Shown piece by piece: positions 13,145-27,700 of a stretch of 64,000 nucleotides of DNA. The stretch lies in the NCBI RefSeq assembly GCF_037975245.1, contig NC_092568.1:19995001-20059000 (forward strand). Direction: 5' to 3'. A program made the position numbers and the translations under genes. Under the pieces are notes generated by a model. That model did no database searches, was not told the DNA's origin, and was given only the letters and a program-made list of their open reading frames with translations. Within the stretch, counting starts at the first letter, position 1, and every line of letters begins with the position of its first letter. This DNA comes from Apostichopus japonicus (Eukaryota; Echinodermata; Holothuroidea; Aspidochirotida; Stichopodidae).

Positions 13145-13700
13145 TACAGAAATTGTAAGAACTTGAGAAAAGTCACAATAGTGTCCCTGCTTACCTAATA
13201 CAGTACAAACATTAAGATAGTACAGAAAAGAGACCGTAGTGTCCATGTGACTCCCTAGTTACTTAATATAGTACAGAAAAGGAATGTCACAATAGTGTCC
13301 CTGCTTACCTAATACAGTACAGAAATGAAGTTTCTTGATTATAGCACAGAAAGAGACAGCTGTGTCCCTGGAACTTCCTGATTACTTAATATATTACAAA
13401 AAGAGAATGTCACAATAGTGTCCCTGCTTACCAAATACTGTACAAAAAGTGAGAGAAGTTGCTTGGATTATCTAAACATAGCACAGAAGGAGACCTTAGT
13501 GTCCATGGGACTCCCTAGTTACTTAATATAATGCAGAAAGAGAAAGTCACAATAGTGTCCCTGCTTACCTCATGCATACAGTACAAAAAATGAAGAGAGA
13601 AGTCTCTTGATTATCTAAATGTAGCACAGAATGAGACAGTATAGTGTCCATGGGACTCCCTAGTTAATGTAGTACAGATAATGACGGAGTTCCTGCTTGT
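13145..13700 (+). repeat. Imperfect minisatellite, unit about 110-130 bases
   Basis: GTCACAATAGTGTCCCTGCT followed by TACCTAATACAGTACA and the variant GTGTCCATG(T/G)GACTCCCTAG alternate about five times with diverged spacers. Confidence 0.8.
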
Positions 13701-15124
13701 CTAATACAGATCAGAAAGAGAAAAGTTCTTCATGATCTAACATAGCACACAAACAGAATCTGCGGATTACCTGTACATATAGCTCAGAAAGAGAAAGCAT
13801 TTGTCTGGATTTGGTATTTAAATTGCAGTACTTATTCAGTACTAATTGCAGTAAGAGAAAGCAAGTTTGATAATAAGTCTATATATACAGTGCACAAGAG
13901 TAGACTGGCATGAACGTTACTTTATAGAATGATGCACAATGTATTTCCACACAAGACCTATATTGTTGACCATGTGACATAACCCTCAATTTGGCAAATG
14001 AAACTTTCTCCTAGTAAAAGTGCTTCTCATTGCCCAATCAGCCAATCAGAGGCCTACTTAGGTTGTTAATGTAATCTCTCACTGATTCAAACCACTTATT
14101 GTTCAACCCACTCCTTTAGGAAGTGCTTTGTTCAAAGTTCCTGCTGGTATTAAGACCATCATTCAGTCGAAACTCCAACCCTCCGTCTTGTTCAGTGACG
14201 ACAAGCCTCTTTTCTAATTCTTTTGACATGTTCACAATAATCTCGTTATGTCAACTTGAAGATGAAGATGTTCCTCCAAATTTGCTGGCAGGTTGTTTTT
14301 TTAATGATGCTTAATTAAGCTGCTGTTTATAGCTGACTTTTCTTAGGTGAAAGATATCGTGTAAACATTGCATTTCTTCGTCCTCTCTGCTTCTTTCTCT
14401 TTTCATCGTTCATCATTTGAGGAATAAAACGTCTTGTTATCTGGAAATACGGAATTTGAAGTTGGAATTTTTTGGAGGTTTAACTATTGGTAAGTACTGT
14501 ATAAATGTACTAACTACTACTGGAGAAAAACAAAACACACATACACAAGATAAAAGATCTGTATTATTTTTAAGAGCAAGCTTAATTATCTTTATTATAA
14601 TTTAAAGTAAAAACATTTTTCTGTCATTCTCTGTCTTAAAATGATTTGTTGATACAAAGGATTTTAAGCCTTGTAGATGTAAAATCGATGGAAGGATTTG
14701 ATCCACAAATTTTAGGGAAATGGAGAGTAAAGTATTTGGGATGTTTGGCTATTATTCACTATTCAGAAGATGGGAAAAAAACTGCAGTATTTTTTAATGG
14801 GAGAAACAGTTTGACTTTATATAATAATCTATTACTTTTAACTATTGACTTTATCTTATTTTGATTCTAATTGCCAAAGATGAGAAGACTACACACTTGC
14901 TATGGCAAAATTGTAATAACAATTTATTTTAAATGCCTACAAAAATGGATTCCCAACAAAACTTTAACGGTAGATTATTTTCACATTGGATATAAATTTG
15001 TAGGCATACACAGTGACAAAGAGAAAGCTCAACAAATTAAAAGATCAAGAAAATATAGGTAATCTAGTGAAAAGGATATAAGAAATGGGGTTTGGTATAA
15101 AGAAAAAAAATTAATAATGTACAT

Positions 15125-15235
15125 TTGGGAGTCCTTTACTTTGTTAAGCCTGTATTGGCTTTTTAAAGGAATTCCCGCCACATTTATATAATTATTATCT
15201 ATGGAAACTCAAATAAACAAACAAACAAACATCAG
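15125..15235 (+). repeat. Retroelement 3' end with (AAAC)n tail
   Basis: TTGTTAAGCCTGTATTGGC and TTCCCGCCACAT precede AAATAAACAAACAAACAAAC. A homologous end occurs at 37,645-37,755 in receptor intron 3. The preceding AT-rich ORFs (14,646-15,062) might be decayed element sequence but show no recognisable domain. Confidence 0.5.
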
Positions 15236-16009
15236 TTCAGCACAGTTTATTCAAAAATGAGTGGCAAAACAGGGATGGAACCAGTGCTGACTTAAGAAAC
15301 GAGAGGAAAGCTGGCTGAAGAAGCTTGATGCTTTTACAGGCAGCTCCTCTTTACAGAGATTGGAGATAAAAGATCTGAACAGAAATAAGAAAAAAAGAAG
15401 GAAAAACAAAACCGTAACGAAATGGAATAGTGAAAGTCAAATGTAACTGGGGACCTTGAGAGGCTGCATGGAGCAAGAAGAACATTAGTATGAGGAATAC
15501 ATACAGTGCTAATTGTAATAAATTATGGGTTGAGATAGAATAACTCTGAAAATTTTGGACTGCAATTTTCAGACACATGAAAGTTGTCAGCTGTAGAAGA
15601 GAGAGTATAATGCTTGGATTTTGAAAACATAAAAATATGTGAAGATTGACTTATAAATTGTTACTTTATATTTATTTCTGAAATATAAATATCTGAAATG
15701 GTTTGTAAAGCCTACACCCATTTACTGGAGCTGGAATCCTGTTGATTTCTGTCTGTTCTAAATTGCAAAAGAGTTCTTGAAATCTATTTAAGTTCTACGT
15801 GTGACATCAAACTTAACGTTTTCTTGAAATGTAGCAACTCTTGATGAAACATAACTTTAGTAATTTGTTTCCTAATTTCTCCCCCCCCCCACTCCCTCCC
15901 TATAAGTTGTATACATCACTATGAGTGAAACCATATCTCTTCACAATCTTAGCACTCTACCAATCCTAGATCAATCGAGTACCAGTGGGGCTCTCGAACG
16001 GGGCCCCAA

Positions 16010-16085
16010 AATCTACAGAGGGCACCGTTATATCGGTCCTATCTAGTTCCGAGAAACTTGACAAGCCGCGGTTCTCTGACTTTAG
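16010..16085. repeat. Dispersed repeat fragment, also at 9,262-9,355
   Basis: Shares ACAGAGGGCACCGTTATATC, CCTATCTAG and AAACTTGACAAGC, with substitutions, with the 9.3-kb fragment. Confidence 0.6.
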
Positions 16086-16539
16086 AAAAAAACGGTACAG
16101 TGAGTTGATCACTAGCAGTATCTATGTATATCTTTCGTAAATTATTGAAGAAGAGATCTTTCGAAAAGTACTTTGAAGTTTAAAGTCAAACTATCTATCT
16201 TAAGCGGCACCTACACTTTTAGTTTTCTATATCACTTTTTTCGTTCAGTCAAACTGCATAAGTGGAATCTTAAACTAGCTTAAACTAGCTAGTCCAGTTC
16301 ACCAGGCTTGTTTGCATGCTAGTGAGCGCTTCCACTAGATCATGTTAATTTTCATTCGGGGATCTCTCTAAACAGTAAAGATTATGCTCATAAGTACCCT
16401 CTGAAGAGATGATTCGAATCTGACCCGTTGTTAGCTATATATGCCCTCTACAGAAGACTACAAGAGCTGTCAACATAAATTATGAATAAAACCAGAGTAC
16501 ATAACTCTTCAAAGAATAGCATTATATTTATATTCAATT

Positions 16540-17310
16540 CAATTCAAGTTTTTTTTTCACAACTGACAGGTAAAAATAAAATATACATAAACATATAAGA
16601 ATATGACTAGAACACTCCCAAAAGTAACAAAAGAAACATTTACATAATCTACTAACTTACATTTATGTTCACAATTACACTACATTTATTAATTTTGAAT
16701 GCAATGCCGGGTGTTGTTAAGTAAATCAGGTGCTAATTAGATACATATTATGAATACCATTTATGAGCTCAAACAGACTTATGAGAAATAATATATTAAT
16801 AATGTTCTCTGCATTGTTTAGTTTTCATTCTATTAAAATGTATTTAAAGCAGCCAGTAATATTTTAATATTTTTCAGTATTTTATTCCAAGTTTTAATGG
16901 CACGATTTCCTAAGCTAACATTCCAAAGTTCGTACGAGCTGGACAACAGAGAATTTTCTCAGCATGTCTTGTATCGTAGTTTATGAATAATTTTATTAGG
17001 AGAAAAAAATCTTCAAATTAAATGCAGGGGGTAGGTTGTTATCTAAATAGTACAGTGTTTAATAGCTCCCTCTGAGACCTGGCTTATTTGATATAGAAAA
17101 TGAATAAGAGTGGACCAAGAATAGACCCCCTGTGTTACTCCACATTTAATTACTCAAAGCTGAGAATTTTGTACAGATGTAAACTGGTGCCTATTTATAA
17201 GGTAGCTCTGAATCCAATTGAGTGGAACACCTCTTAATATACAGAGAGCTTAGATAATAAAAATATCAGGATCAATAGTATCGTAAGCCTATTATAACAA
17301 TATCATTCAT
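16540..17310 (-). pseudogene. Decayed non-LTR retrotransposon (reverse transcriptase remnants)
   Basis: On the minus strand 17,300-17,090 reads with frameshifts and stops as an RT core (D-x-I-D-P-D, then GVPLNWIQSYL, CGVTQG), and about 17,000-16,870 reads as the GNRAIKTWNKIL-like C-terminal end. The 3' region (16,870-16,540) is shared with the copy at 38,885-39,450. Middle RT segments are missing, so the element is internally deleted. Confidence 0.7.
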
Positions 17311-17317
17311 GTTGGTA

Positions 17318-17367
17318 GTTTCAGTATATATATATATAAATATATAAATGAAAACATAATGAGAAGG

Positions 17368-17413
<46 letters not shown>

Positions 17414-17600
17414 TATATACACATATATATATATATACACATATATGCGTGTGTATGTAGCGCTGTACTCAATTTCAAAAGTAACGTTAAAACACAAATT
17501 TGCATATATTATTGGAAAATCAGGAACTGAAAAAAATCACATATATATATATTTATATATATATATATATATATAAATATATATGCAAATTTGTGTTTCA
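17318..17600. repeat. (TA)n/(CA)n microsatellite inside an inverted repeat
   Basis: Long AT and ATATAC runs. The flanks 17,449-17,510 and 17,573-17,640 form inverted arms of about 60 bases containing TGTACTCAATTTCAAAAGT and its inverse, around an AT-rich centre. Confidence 0.85.
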
Positions 17601-18524
17601 ACATAACTTTTGAAATTGAGTACAGCACTACATACCCAATACAGAATAGGCATCGATAACAAGCAGGTTAAGACTACTTTAGATGTTTTGTCACTCACAA
17701 ATTATTAGGACACTCTACCTATCAATCAGCTAAGTTTACTTTTTAATGGCATTTTAAATACACCACTTTCAATTTATCTACTGGATCAACTCTCTCCGAC
17801 TTTTGATAGGAATAATTATGTCCCTTTACAATGTAAAGAGGTTTTTAAGGCTTTATCATGGCGTCATTAACCTTCCCCTACAGAAATCAATCTTTATATT
17901 TATGACATAAATGCATCGCTGTCGGGTATTAAGAGGAGTAGCTCTCTCCAGCTTTGATATGAATAATGTCCTTTTACAATGTAAAGAGGTTTATACAGTT
18001 TCACTAGGGCATCATTAATCTTACCCTGAAGGGAAACCTTTCCGCTTTATTCAACCCAAGCATAGTTTTTGATGGACTCGATCATAACAAACAAAGAGTA
18101 ATAATACACCTTGCGTTTTGTTGTTAATTCCAAAGGAATTGATCATGAAAGATATTGTATAATGTCAGCTTAAATTTTACCTGGTTAAGACTCTTAGATA
18201 TGTTATGTTAACATACATATTCTCATGCAAAGTTCCCATTTTATGCAGCCTGTAGAAGGAGCCTTAATCTCGAGGTGATTTACGAGAAACATCGGCCTAA
18301 TTATCGAAGCAAATAACCTGCAAATTACTTGTTATTTGGAAAAGATTCAAGCGTTAGATTTGTGTGTGATTTTTCACAGTTAGGGTTAACACTGCAGTGG
18401 GTATTCAGATCAAGGCATGTTTGGGGTGGTTTACACTAAACTTGGATCCGGTCTTCTGATCTTATCGGGAGATTGAATTACCAGTGAACCATAACTTGCC
18501 TTGATCCATAACATATTCCATAAC

Positions 18525-18683
18525 CAGTGGCGGAGCTAGGGGTATTGGTCAGGAGGGGCGAGAATGGTCTGTAGGGGCACTTTCGACACTATCTAAGCGG
18601 AGCACCACCACTGCTTGGCGCGTAGCGTACAGAAAATTTTTGAGTAAAGATACTCCCTAGACTGTATGGACGCTCCGCCACTG
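18525..18683. mobile_element. Short hAT-like MITE, 159 bases
   Basis: Inverted ends CAGTGGCGGAGC and GCTCCGCCACTG (one spacing base aside) with an 8-bp flank duplication TCCATAAC/GCCATAAC (7 of 8). No ORF. Confidence 0.8.
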
Positions 18684-20039
18684 GCCATAACATGCCATAA
18701 CATGCCTTGATCCGGGCGTATTTACACAATTAGCATGTGCTCTGATCCTCCCTCAGGTTAGTGCTTTGGCTAGTTTCAACTAGAGTAAACTAAAGTGTCA
18801 ATCTTTCCAACTTCCGGAATATCCAGTTAACGGAGTAATTACGAACATCTTAAAGTCTTCTAAAAATGCCTGTGAACGGCGACACTGTCGGACGGAGACT
18901 TTTATCCCAAACAGTTGTACTTGCAAGGATACAAAATTAAGAAGGGCAACTATAGCGGTCTTTTGGAGAAAGTAGTTTTGATCCAACTTTTCGATAAGAT
19001 TGTGTTTTGCAAGCAATTACCTACTACTGTACTACTGGGGCATTAAACAGCACTGTAGATAGGTCACTGTAGTACTTCCATGTACACACTAGGTACCTGC
19101 AGCACTATGCACACCAAGGCACTGTGGAGTTCCTGCCAGGAAGTCGGCTATTGCATAATGTAAAGGTCACTGTTGATCTTGGTTCACCGTTGACCAATTA
19201 CCGTTTACACTACAAGCTTGATCTCGTGCTCGGGGTCTGATCCCCCTCTCCCTTGCAAAGATAAGAGTCTGATCGAGGATCAGATCCGGCTCTGATCGGC
19301 ATTTATACTACAACCTTGATCTCAAGCACAGGATTTGATCCCGAGCATGAGATTCGAATCTAGTTTAAAACACTCTTTGTTAAGTTAATTAGTAAAGTGG
19401 AAATTGGTGTAACATATTAATTTGATGTCCATGCAATTGACAACCAGAGCAGTGTTAGCAGGATGCAGTATCACTGAATAGAGATTTTAATGGCTTTTAT
19501 GAAGTCCTGCAACAATTGATCCAATATTGCTATTTAAGGTTAATGAGAATTAGACTGTGATCAAGAAATTTCCAAAACAAAGAGACTGCCTCATTTATTA
19601 CAATTTTTGTAACTCACATGACACCATGATTTTGAGCATCTGCAAGTCTACAAAGTTTTACAAGGAAATAGCATTAACTTTGTAAACAAAGACTGCTTGA
19701 TCATCGAGTAATTCTAGAGTTTTTGATTTGAAAAGTGATAAATACTTCAATGCTAGTTCATAGCAATAACTAAGGAAAACATCAAGTTTCATTTCAAGTA
19801 GTGAAACATTTGAAAGTTAAATTTGCTTAAATTACATGCATGCGTTTCATACACTTCTATGAATCGTGTCTGTGAAAAATTTTGGTGCGAAAAAATCTAG
19901 CAGGATATTGTTTTAGTTTTGGTAATTGAAATCTTATTTTTAATTTAAAAATTGATGCTGGAAAAAAAAAAATCTGAAATTACTGACTAAATTGCTATAA
20001 ACATTTTGTAGATGGACAGCTTGCATTGGCTAATCCCCT

Positions 20040-20390
20040 TCTTACCTGATCATCTGCTCCGTCCAGTCAGGGGATCAAGGGTATAAAGTATACGCTAACA
20101 GATGTTGTGCTTCCCTCACTTCATTCAAAAAACTTCTGAAAACTCATCTTATGCATCGAGCATTCTTCAAGGTTCACCAATAATTCTTTTATTTTTTTTT
20201 CATTTTTTTATTATTGTCATCTTTAATGAGGGTAGTGATCCTGCTCAGTGCAGAAGCACTGCTTTTTGTGGGTTCATTTTTGCTTTCTTTTTCTCTCTCT
20301 CTTTCTCTCCCACACCTTGAGCACCCTTCCGGGTGGATATGCACACCGTTATTAATCACCATTATTATCATTAAAACACTGTCATAATCA
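20040..20390 (+). pseudogene. LINE 3' fragment (RT C-terminus and 3' end)
   Basis: About 20,098-20,160 reads SLTSFKKLLKTHLMHRAFF, a usual C-terminal end of LINE reverse transcriptases. The 3' end CACCTTGAGCACCCTTCCGG then GTGGATATG with a (CATTATTAT)-like tail is the common invertebrate LINE terminus. 5'-truncated. Confidence 0.65.
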
Positions 20391-21218
20391 CTGCATCTCA
20401 TATTAATACTTAATTACCCTTTGAAAAATCAACAACAATGGTGTATGTATGTTAGACTATAGGAATCATTCCAATCTTGACAAAAAAGTTGTAAAAAAAA
20501 GAAAGGCAAAATTAGACATAGAATCCCAAATCAAAGAGCAGGATTAGTTTGTTTGCGCGGTGGATGCCAAACATCTGATCTTTAACATTATCTCGATGAA
20601 AAAGAAAACAAGATATTAAAAATTTATTTATGTTTTAACAGAAATCGGTCAGAATAGTTTGATATAAAATCCTGCAATTGCTAATTAACTGTCAGAATGT
20701 ATCAGGTCACCAGATCCTTTGAAGTGTTAATTTTCTTTTATGCAAACCTTAGGTATTTTTACAGATGCAGAATGGTAATGTAAAGTATTAGAAACAATTA
20801 ACGGATCTTAAAAATGTCAAATCAGATTTCAGTCATTGTCTTTATTGCTTTACTTTACATCATGGATTTATGACATAGATTCATAATTATAAACTATATA
20901 TCCAAGATTGTATCAAATAACGAACAAAGAGGGGGATATATCTGAGAGGTATCTTCAAATTGGTGTCAATCAACAACCTAAGTTTAAGCTGACAACACTG
21001 GCAATATTTTGTATTCAATGTCTTGCAATCTGTTTGTGAGATAAATTTGACAGTGTTATACACTGTATATATTACTTGTTAAAATTTGTAACATTTTGTA
21101 ACAAAAGTGAATCGTGATGTAGAGAGTTTATTTTTTATCTTTTTTTTTTTTTTCAGTCAACCTTTGTTATATCATGTGCAGTAAATCCTATAGGCCTACA
21201 TATTCACAAGAGTTATGG

Positions 21219-22090
21219 CTTCATTCAGATGTACTGTATAATTAGCTGATATGTTTAATATCTTTCAACATAATCTCTAATTGCATTTTCTCTGAGTTGC
21301 TTTGACTTCCCGCCCTGCAGGCATATGTCTGAAATTTAATATCATGAAAAGTACTTTTCAAGATTAACCACTAATACCTTAACTGGCAAGATAATGCAAG
21401 CTGCTATTAACAGCTTTAATGTAGGTTAAATATCTATACTAGTTTTTTTGTCCTTTTGAAATCTATACAATCTTCCCCTGTATATACGCGTATATATTAT
21501 TAGCCAATAATAAGGCTTAAATATATCCGCGTATTAATTCGAATATAAACACGTAGTAATTCAAAAATATACTGTATGAGGATTAATTCGAATACATATG
21601 AGGATTAATCCAAATGTATGTATTCGAATATATACAGGTATTAAGTTATGCTCATTCAGATGTATAATTCATTCAGATGTATAATTAGCTGATATGTTTA
21701 ATATCTTTCAACATAATCTCTAATTGCATTTTCTCTGAGTTGCTTTGACTTCCCGCCCTGCAGGTATATATAAAATTTAATACCATTGAATGTACTTTTC
21801 AAGATTAACCACTAATACCTTAACTGGCAAGGTAATGCAAGTTGCTATTAACAGCTTTAATGTAGGTTAAATATCTATACTAGTTTTTTCGTCCTTTTGA
21901 AATCTATACAATCTTCCCCTGTATATAGGCGTATATATTAATAGCCAATCATAAGTCTTAAATATATCCGCGTATTAAATTGAAAATAAACACGTAGTAA
22001 TTCGAAAATATGTGAGGATTAATTCGAATACATGAGGATTAAATCGAATGTATCCACATATTAATTCGAATATATACAGGTATTAAGTTA
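21219..22090 (+). repeat. Tandem duplication of about 430 bases
   Basis: Two copies share TTGACTTCCCGCCCTGCAGG, ACTAATACCTTAACTGGCAA and ATATATCCGCGTATTAA in order, each ending in degenerate (ATTCGAATA)-rich sequence. No coding content. Confidence 0.88.
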
Positions 22091-22099
22091 TAAATGCTG

Positions 22100-24400
22100 T
22101 TGTCAAGTACGTTTGGCCTGGGTGTACGTCAATAGAGACTAAATTTGCAATTTCTCATTTATTGCACAGGCGAGGCTGCAATGCCAGTTATTGTCTGATT
22201 TAATACCCATATATATTCAAATTAAAATTCGTATAAATTTGTATTGATACGAGGATATATTATGCCGTGTTTTTGGCCCATATGGCTTGCCATAACTGTT
22301 CAGTAGTACTATGGCTATAGTACTATTAGCTACTGTTGCATAATATCATTGTGACCTTCTTAGTGCTTTGGGGATGCAGTTTTCATTCGATGATGTTCCA
22401 CGACCAGTTCTCAAATGCGGACGCACTCGTGCGCAAGGAACAGCTCCTTTTACTGCCTTCCGAAGGAATCCTGATGCTCTTGATCCCTTGCATTCTTAAA
22501 TTGCCATCATAACAAGGCCTTTAACTTTAACTCTTACATTTACCTTGATTTTTCTCAAGTTTTTCGCGACCAATGCATGACCCGGTTATATAATCTTCTC
22601 TGTTAATTATTATTCACTGACCTTCATATTCCATTAGACACTCTGCATTTAAACTGGTCTGTGTGTACATGTGATCCACCCACTCGTAATAATTGATACG
22701 GTGAATTCCACACCATTTACAGATCAATAGAACATCAGATTTTTAGTTACGCTACTATTAGTTACACTACTTTTAGTTTTATACTACTATTAGTTATACT
22801 TATTGTACTTGGAAGGATAATACAAATTTACATCTACTTTGACACTGCTGCTGTGCCTGCTTTCTCTACTTTTCTTTTTTCTCTCTCTCCACCTCTCTCT
22901 CTCTCTCCTCTCTCTTTTTTCTTCCTTTGAAGATAAGTTTCTCCCTTACAGAGAAATATTTAATGAAACATGAAAAGTCTATTTACGAAGGTGTATTCTC
23001 AACAACTGATCATACGAACTGCCCCGAAGGTCCTTTTTACGTAATTGAGTCGAATCTTCTTTCATCCAGATGATATGAGAAATTCTTTTTCTCTAAGTTT
23101 GCTTCTTTTTAAGAGAAGAGCTTATTACAAAATTAGGCAATGGGATGTTTTTTAACAAACAACATCTTGGTTTTATAGGCTTTTAGTCAAGTAAAAGCAA
23201 AGAGAAGAAGCAGAAATTCTGCAGTAGTTATTACACAGAAGTCAGTCAATGTGCGAATTTCAGAGAATTTTCCTTGACTCACAGGATTGGCAAGATGATG
23301 CAACTAAGATGATTTTAAGTTGAATATGAATATTAAAAACTAAATAGAGAGTGCTAGCTATGTTTATGCGTCACCAATTTAAAGTAGCTTTCTTTCATAT
23401 ATGTGACAAAATTTCCGGTATATCTCTTTGCCATTTATATTGCTGCTAATCATAATTACCGGCCGAACTCAACCCTTGTTGATTTGTAATCCCATTTTGA
23501 ATTTTGAAAATCTAGACTAGATCTAGACGAGAATTATACTTAAATACTAGAAATTTATTATTTTTAGGCTTGTAAGCTTCACTAGACCTAGATCTCTCTT
23601 CTTGGTTTGGCTGAATATCGTGAGTTGGAGACATGCTTGAATAATAAATTTAAGCCATATTCCACTTATGGTAGTAGTGGGGGTCCATTTTGTTTGCAGT
23701 AGGGTGGAAAGATGGGGCAGGATATAATTTACAAAAATTACTTTCTTTCTTTTATAGTCAGGCCTAGTTAAATGTCAGAATCAGTAACCCTTGCATTCAG
23801 TACAGATCAGTCTCATGTTGTATGCCATGTCATGCCATAACTCTGCAATGATAACCACAGTGGGGATGCTACTTAAATTTCCGCCTTATTTTCATGAATT
23901 AATGAAATGTTCTTTCATGGAAGCTTAAAAGGGCCATGTTTGATACTGATATAATGATTCATGGGGATGGAGAAGTTGCCTAGTAAGTGGTCGGTGTGAA
24001 TGCCAGTAACTAACCAGGTAGCTGTCAGCAATTGATCATGGAGTGGTTTTACTCAAATCTACATTTGAACTAATTTTCTAAAACATTCTTTGTTCTCAAT
24101 ATGTATGTACTTTGTCTTTACCCTTTTGTTTAAAATACTTAGAGGGCTATGATGTGAAAGGCCAAACTACTATAAGGATGGGGGGGGGGGAAAGGTTGAG
24201 GTTAAATATTAATAATAACCTATAAGGATGGAGATGAAATGAGAGGGATGGGGGGGGAGGGGGATTGCACTTGGGGCTAGAGCTAAATATTACTTGATTT
24301 TCAGCCTGTCAGATTTAATGTTATATATACAGTTTGACTTACTGTAGACCTATAAACCCCATGGAATCTATAGTTCATGCCCTTATGAGTAAATATCCTG
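22100..24400. other. Intergenic stretch with no recognised gene
   Basis: AT-rich, with a CT-rich run (22,862-22,925) and G runs near 24,180-24,260. No exon-like ORF or named repeat identified. Confidence 0.45.
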
Positions 24401-24418
24401 TTTCGATCAACACGTAGC

Positions 24419-24793
24419 TTAAAGCCATTGCAGACTCGCCCCAAACAGCGTGCCGCCATCTTTAAAAGTTAACTTTCCGTTGCTTGCAAGTGAATTTCTC
24501 TCTTGTCGCTCCAAAATGCAGACAGTAATGAAACCTGATACCTTGTTATCTTTAGCTGGACCTGAGATGTCCATCAATTGCTGTATCGTTTGTACACTGT
24601 GCTGTGGGTATTGACCGCAGCTGTATGTACTGACTGTACACTAGTGTCTAATTACCGATGGAAGCAAGCTGTGTGTGTATTTTCTGGGATCGATGGTGGT
24701 GTCTAACACTTCTGTCTCACCTCATTCGAAACTAGGTCAGATTACCGGCATCAGACGTTTCATTTTGCGCGAGTCTTCACATGCACCCTTTAA
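24419..24793 (+). mobile_element. TTAA-type MITE, copy 2
   Basis: Second copy of the element at 11,471-11,824. Ends are TTAAAGCCATTGCAGACTCG and the inverse GAGTCTTCAC...CCCTTTAA. It contains small insertions relative to copy 1. No coding capacity. Confidence 0.82.
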
Positions 24794-24799
24794 ATTGTG

Positions 24800-27700
24800 A
24801 AGGTTAGCTCCATTCTGTTTGCAGAAAATATTGTATTTTCTTCATAACCAAAACAAGCAATCTTGATTTTTTTGATGTACAGATTATTACAAATAAATAC
24901 ATGTATACGAGTATGATATAATTAACTTAGGGATTACTCAGTGGGCAAACGTGTAACCTAGAAGTCACTGGTTTGCATCCCTTCCTAGCCATAAACTTGC
25001 TCTTTTCCATCAAATAAATACATATTTCTAATAAATTTAATTGGAGAAATATTACAAAGAAACTATAGCTCACCTAGAGTCTTTTCTTTTCTTTCATTTC
25101 TGTTTTTCCATTTTTTTTTAAAACTTAATTTGTAGGAGAAACTGACTTGAAATATATTTGTCTTAACTTGATTGCTAGAACTGAAGTGACTTACAACTTT
25201 GAAAATGTTGACCCAGAAAATAAGCAATTTGATTATACTAAAATGGTCAGTTTAAATGGGTATAGGTGTACTTATTGTACTATGATCAAAAAGTTAAATA
25301 TATATGTAAAACTAAAAGAACTTAGTAAAGTGCTCATTTTCTTGTTCCCCCCGGTTGATCTTCCGAATTATTTGCAAATAATAATAATAAAAAAATTATT
25401 TTATCTGTCATACAAAAGTCCTATCACAATTTAGAAATTATAAACCGGTCAGTGTAACTAATGATGTAGTTTATTCAAATGAATAAACAATTTTGTAAAA
25501 GGTTAACCCACAAGCTGCAATTTGATGAAATTAAAGATGGTATTTATTAAACTTAATGGAACGTTATGTTTTTGTTTGTAATTATTGTACTGCAATGAAA
25601 GCAAAGATATAGAAAACAACTGTTAACAGAACACTACAACCTGTAAAAGCAGTTTTTGTGTCGTTCGTCATGAATTATAAATTTTAAATCAGTATATTGA
25701 TAAAAGGAATCCAGTTGCATTGGAATATATATAGATATAAATTCTAAATTCAATTTGGGACAATTGAGCAATTTTTCAAGCTTTCTCATTTTGCTTTTAA
25801 TTTGCATGCTGGTGATGAAAATTGTAACAGCCGGAATCAAATGATTCTGTAATATCTTGTAATTTGTATACTTTTGGTGAAAATGACAAAGTAGCTGCAT
25901 AGAGAACATATCCAGTGCATGAGTACACAGTCAGTGGGGACTTGTCAGTTTAATAGAGACACAGATATAACCATAATCCATGTTAAATGTTAGGTTAATA
26001 TGGACTGGAGTAAATAAATACTTACTTTTCTTTCACGTTTTTCAGCCCTACATTAAACATTGTTATTTTTGAAAACCATTTTTATTAAGTTGTTTTGGGT
26101 TCAGCAATTAAATGTTTTCCAACCATTAGAGACTTATAATGCTATAGAAATGAAATTTTAGAACTAGTCTTCTTGATCATGTGGGTGTTTTTCAAAGCCC
26201 ACTGTAACTTGATGCAGTATTAAGTGGGCAATACTACCCTCCCCCTCCCTGCCCCTCACCCCTATACATGCAGATGTGCATGATTAATCCTTCCTTAATC
26301 TTCCTGAATTAATGGTATTTTGGTGGAGTACATCTTTGAATTGAAAATGAGCATCAATAAATCATTTTAAATGAGAATAGAAGACTAGAAATACTGTAGT
26401 CGTCTTGATCAGGTGTTAATGAGCTGAAAATGTGGTGGTATTTACCCAACTGACAAGTGGAATGATGTGGCTGTTCACAACTAAAACTGGCCAGTCTCAA
26501 CAAATATGTAACCAATCGCAGGAAATTTATTTTGCATATACGTCGCCTTAAAGATCACCGTTGGTTAACTAACAGAAATATGGTGGTCTTATCAGTCATA
26601 TAGTGTATTCGAGTCAGTTGTAAGACTATCAGGGTCTGCACCACTATGGAGTTGAGTTTGGGCATGACCAGTCAGGCAGTGGGGGGGGGGGCAGGGGTGC
26701 TTTGAGCTATATTGCAATAATAATAATAATTATAAGAATAATAACATGTATTTATAAAGTCCTTTACATTAAGGAATATCTCAAAGTACTTTACACGGAC
26801 TATATGTATTAAAATCTTATGAAGTACAAATATATTTCAGGTCATTGATAATTATCATATCAAGGATACTGTACTTCTGGCAGTTTAAAGTGTTACAGTT
26901 GCATGTGATTAATTGTCATCATCATGGCCAACAGCATATATATACCAGGGACAGCTTCATCAAGTTTGCATTTGATTACCAATTTATCAACTATTTTAAA
27001 AATCAGTGGAAAAAAAAGAATAAGCTACCTAAATTTTCCCCAATTAACAACTACTAATTAGACATATTCAAGAGATCTCAAATAATTTGTCATATCAGCA
27101 TAATGAGTGAAAAAGTTTTATTTTGAGATGTCAGTTTGTTCATGTCCCACCTGACCAAGTTGTGAATATTCATATTCCGATCATAATTTGATGCATGCCT
27201 TAATTGTATACATATATATGAGAATGCACATGCAAGAATGATCTGATACTTCAAGGGCGATCAACTTAATTTCTAACTGTGTGAACCCCTCGGGGATCAC
27301 CTGGTCAAAGCTCCCAAAGTTTCTAAACAAAGACTTGCACGGGTCTAGAGGTGGTTTCAGAAGTATTTACAATAAATAACTTAATTGATTTGTAAACAGT
27401 CGACTCTTAAAGTAACAGATTGTAACATCAAATTATGACAATTCCAACACAAAATGCAGATTTAATCCCAAGTATCTCAAAGTGTATATATATACCTGTC
27501 TCCATGTAGGTCTCTACTGTACATAGCTGATGTGATCCATATAGGTTTTTTTGATTAATTGCTGTAAATTATTAAATAAATACTCATTCCACTAAAACCC
27601 ACAGGCTTGTGGTTGCCATGGTCAGTGACTTGTCCCCACAGACTTAAAAAGTTTTATATCCACAGGTAACTTAATTTTGAAGTTTCACTTGTACCTGGAC

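Noticed and set aside
14646-15062. Two consecutive ORFs that might be AT-rich exons
   Set aside because: No domain, no clear splice sites, and a retroelement-like tail follows; insufficient support.
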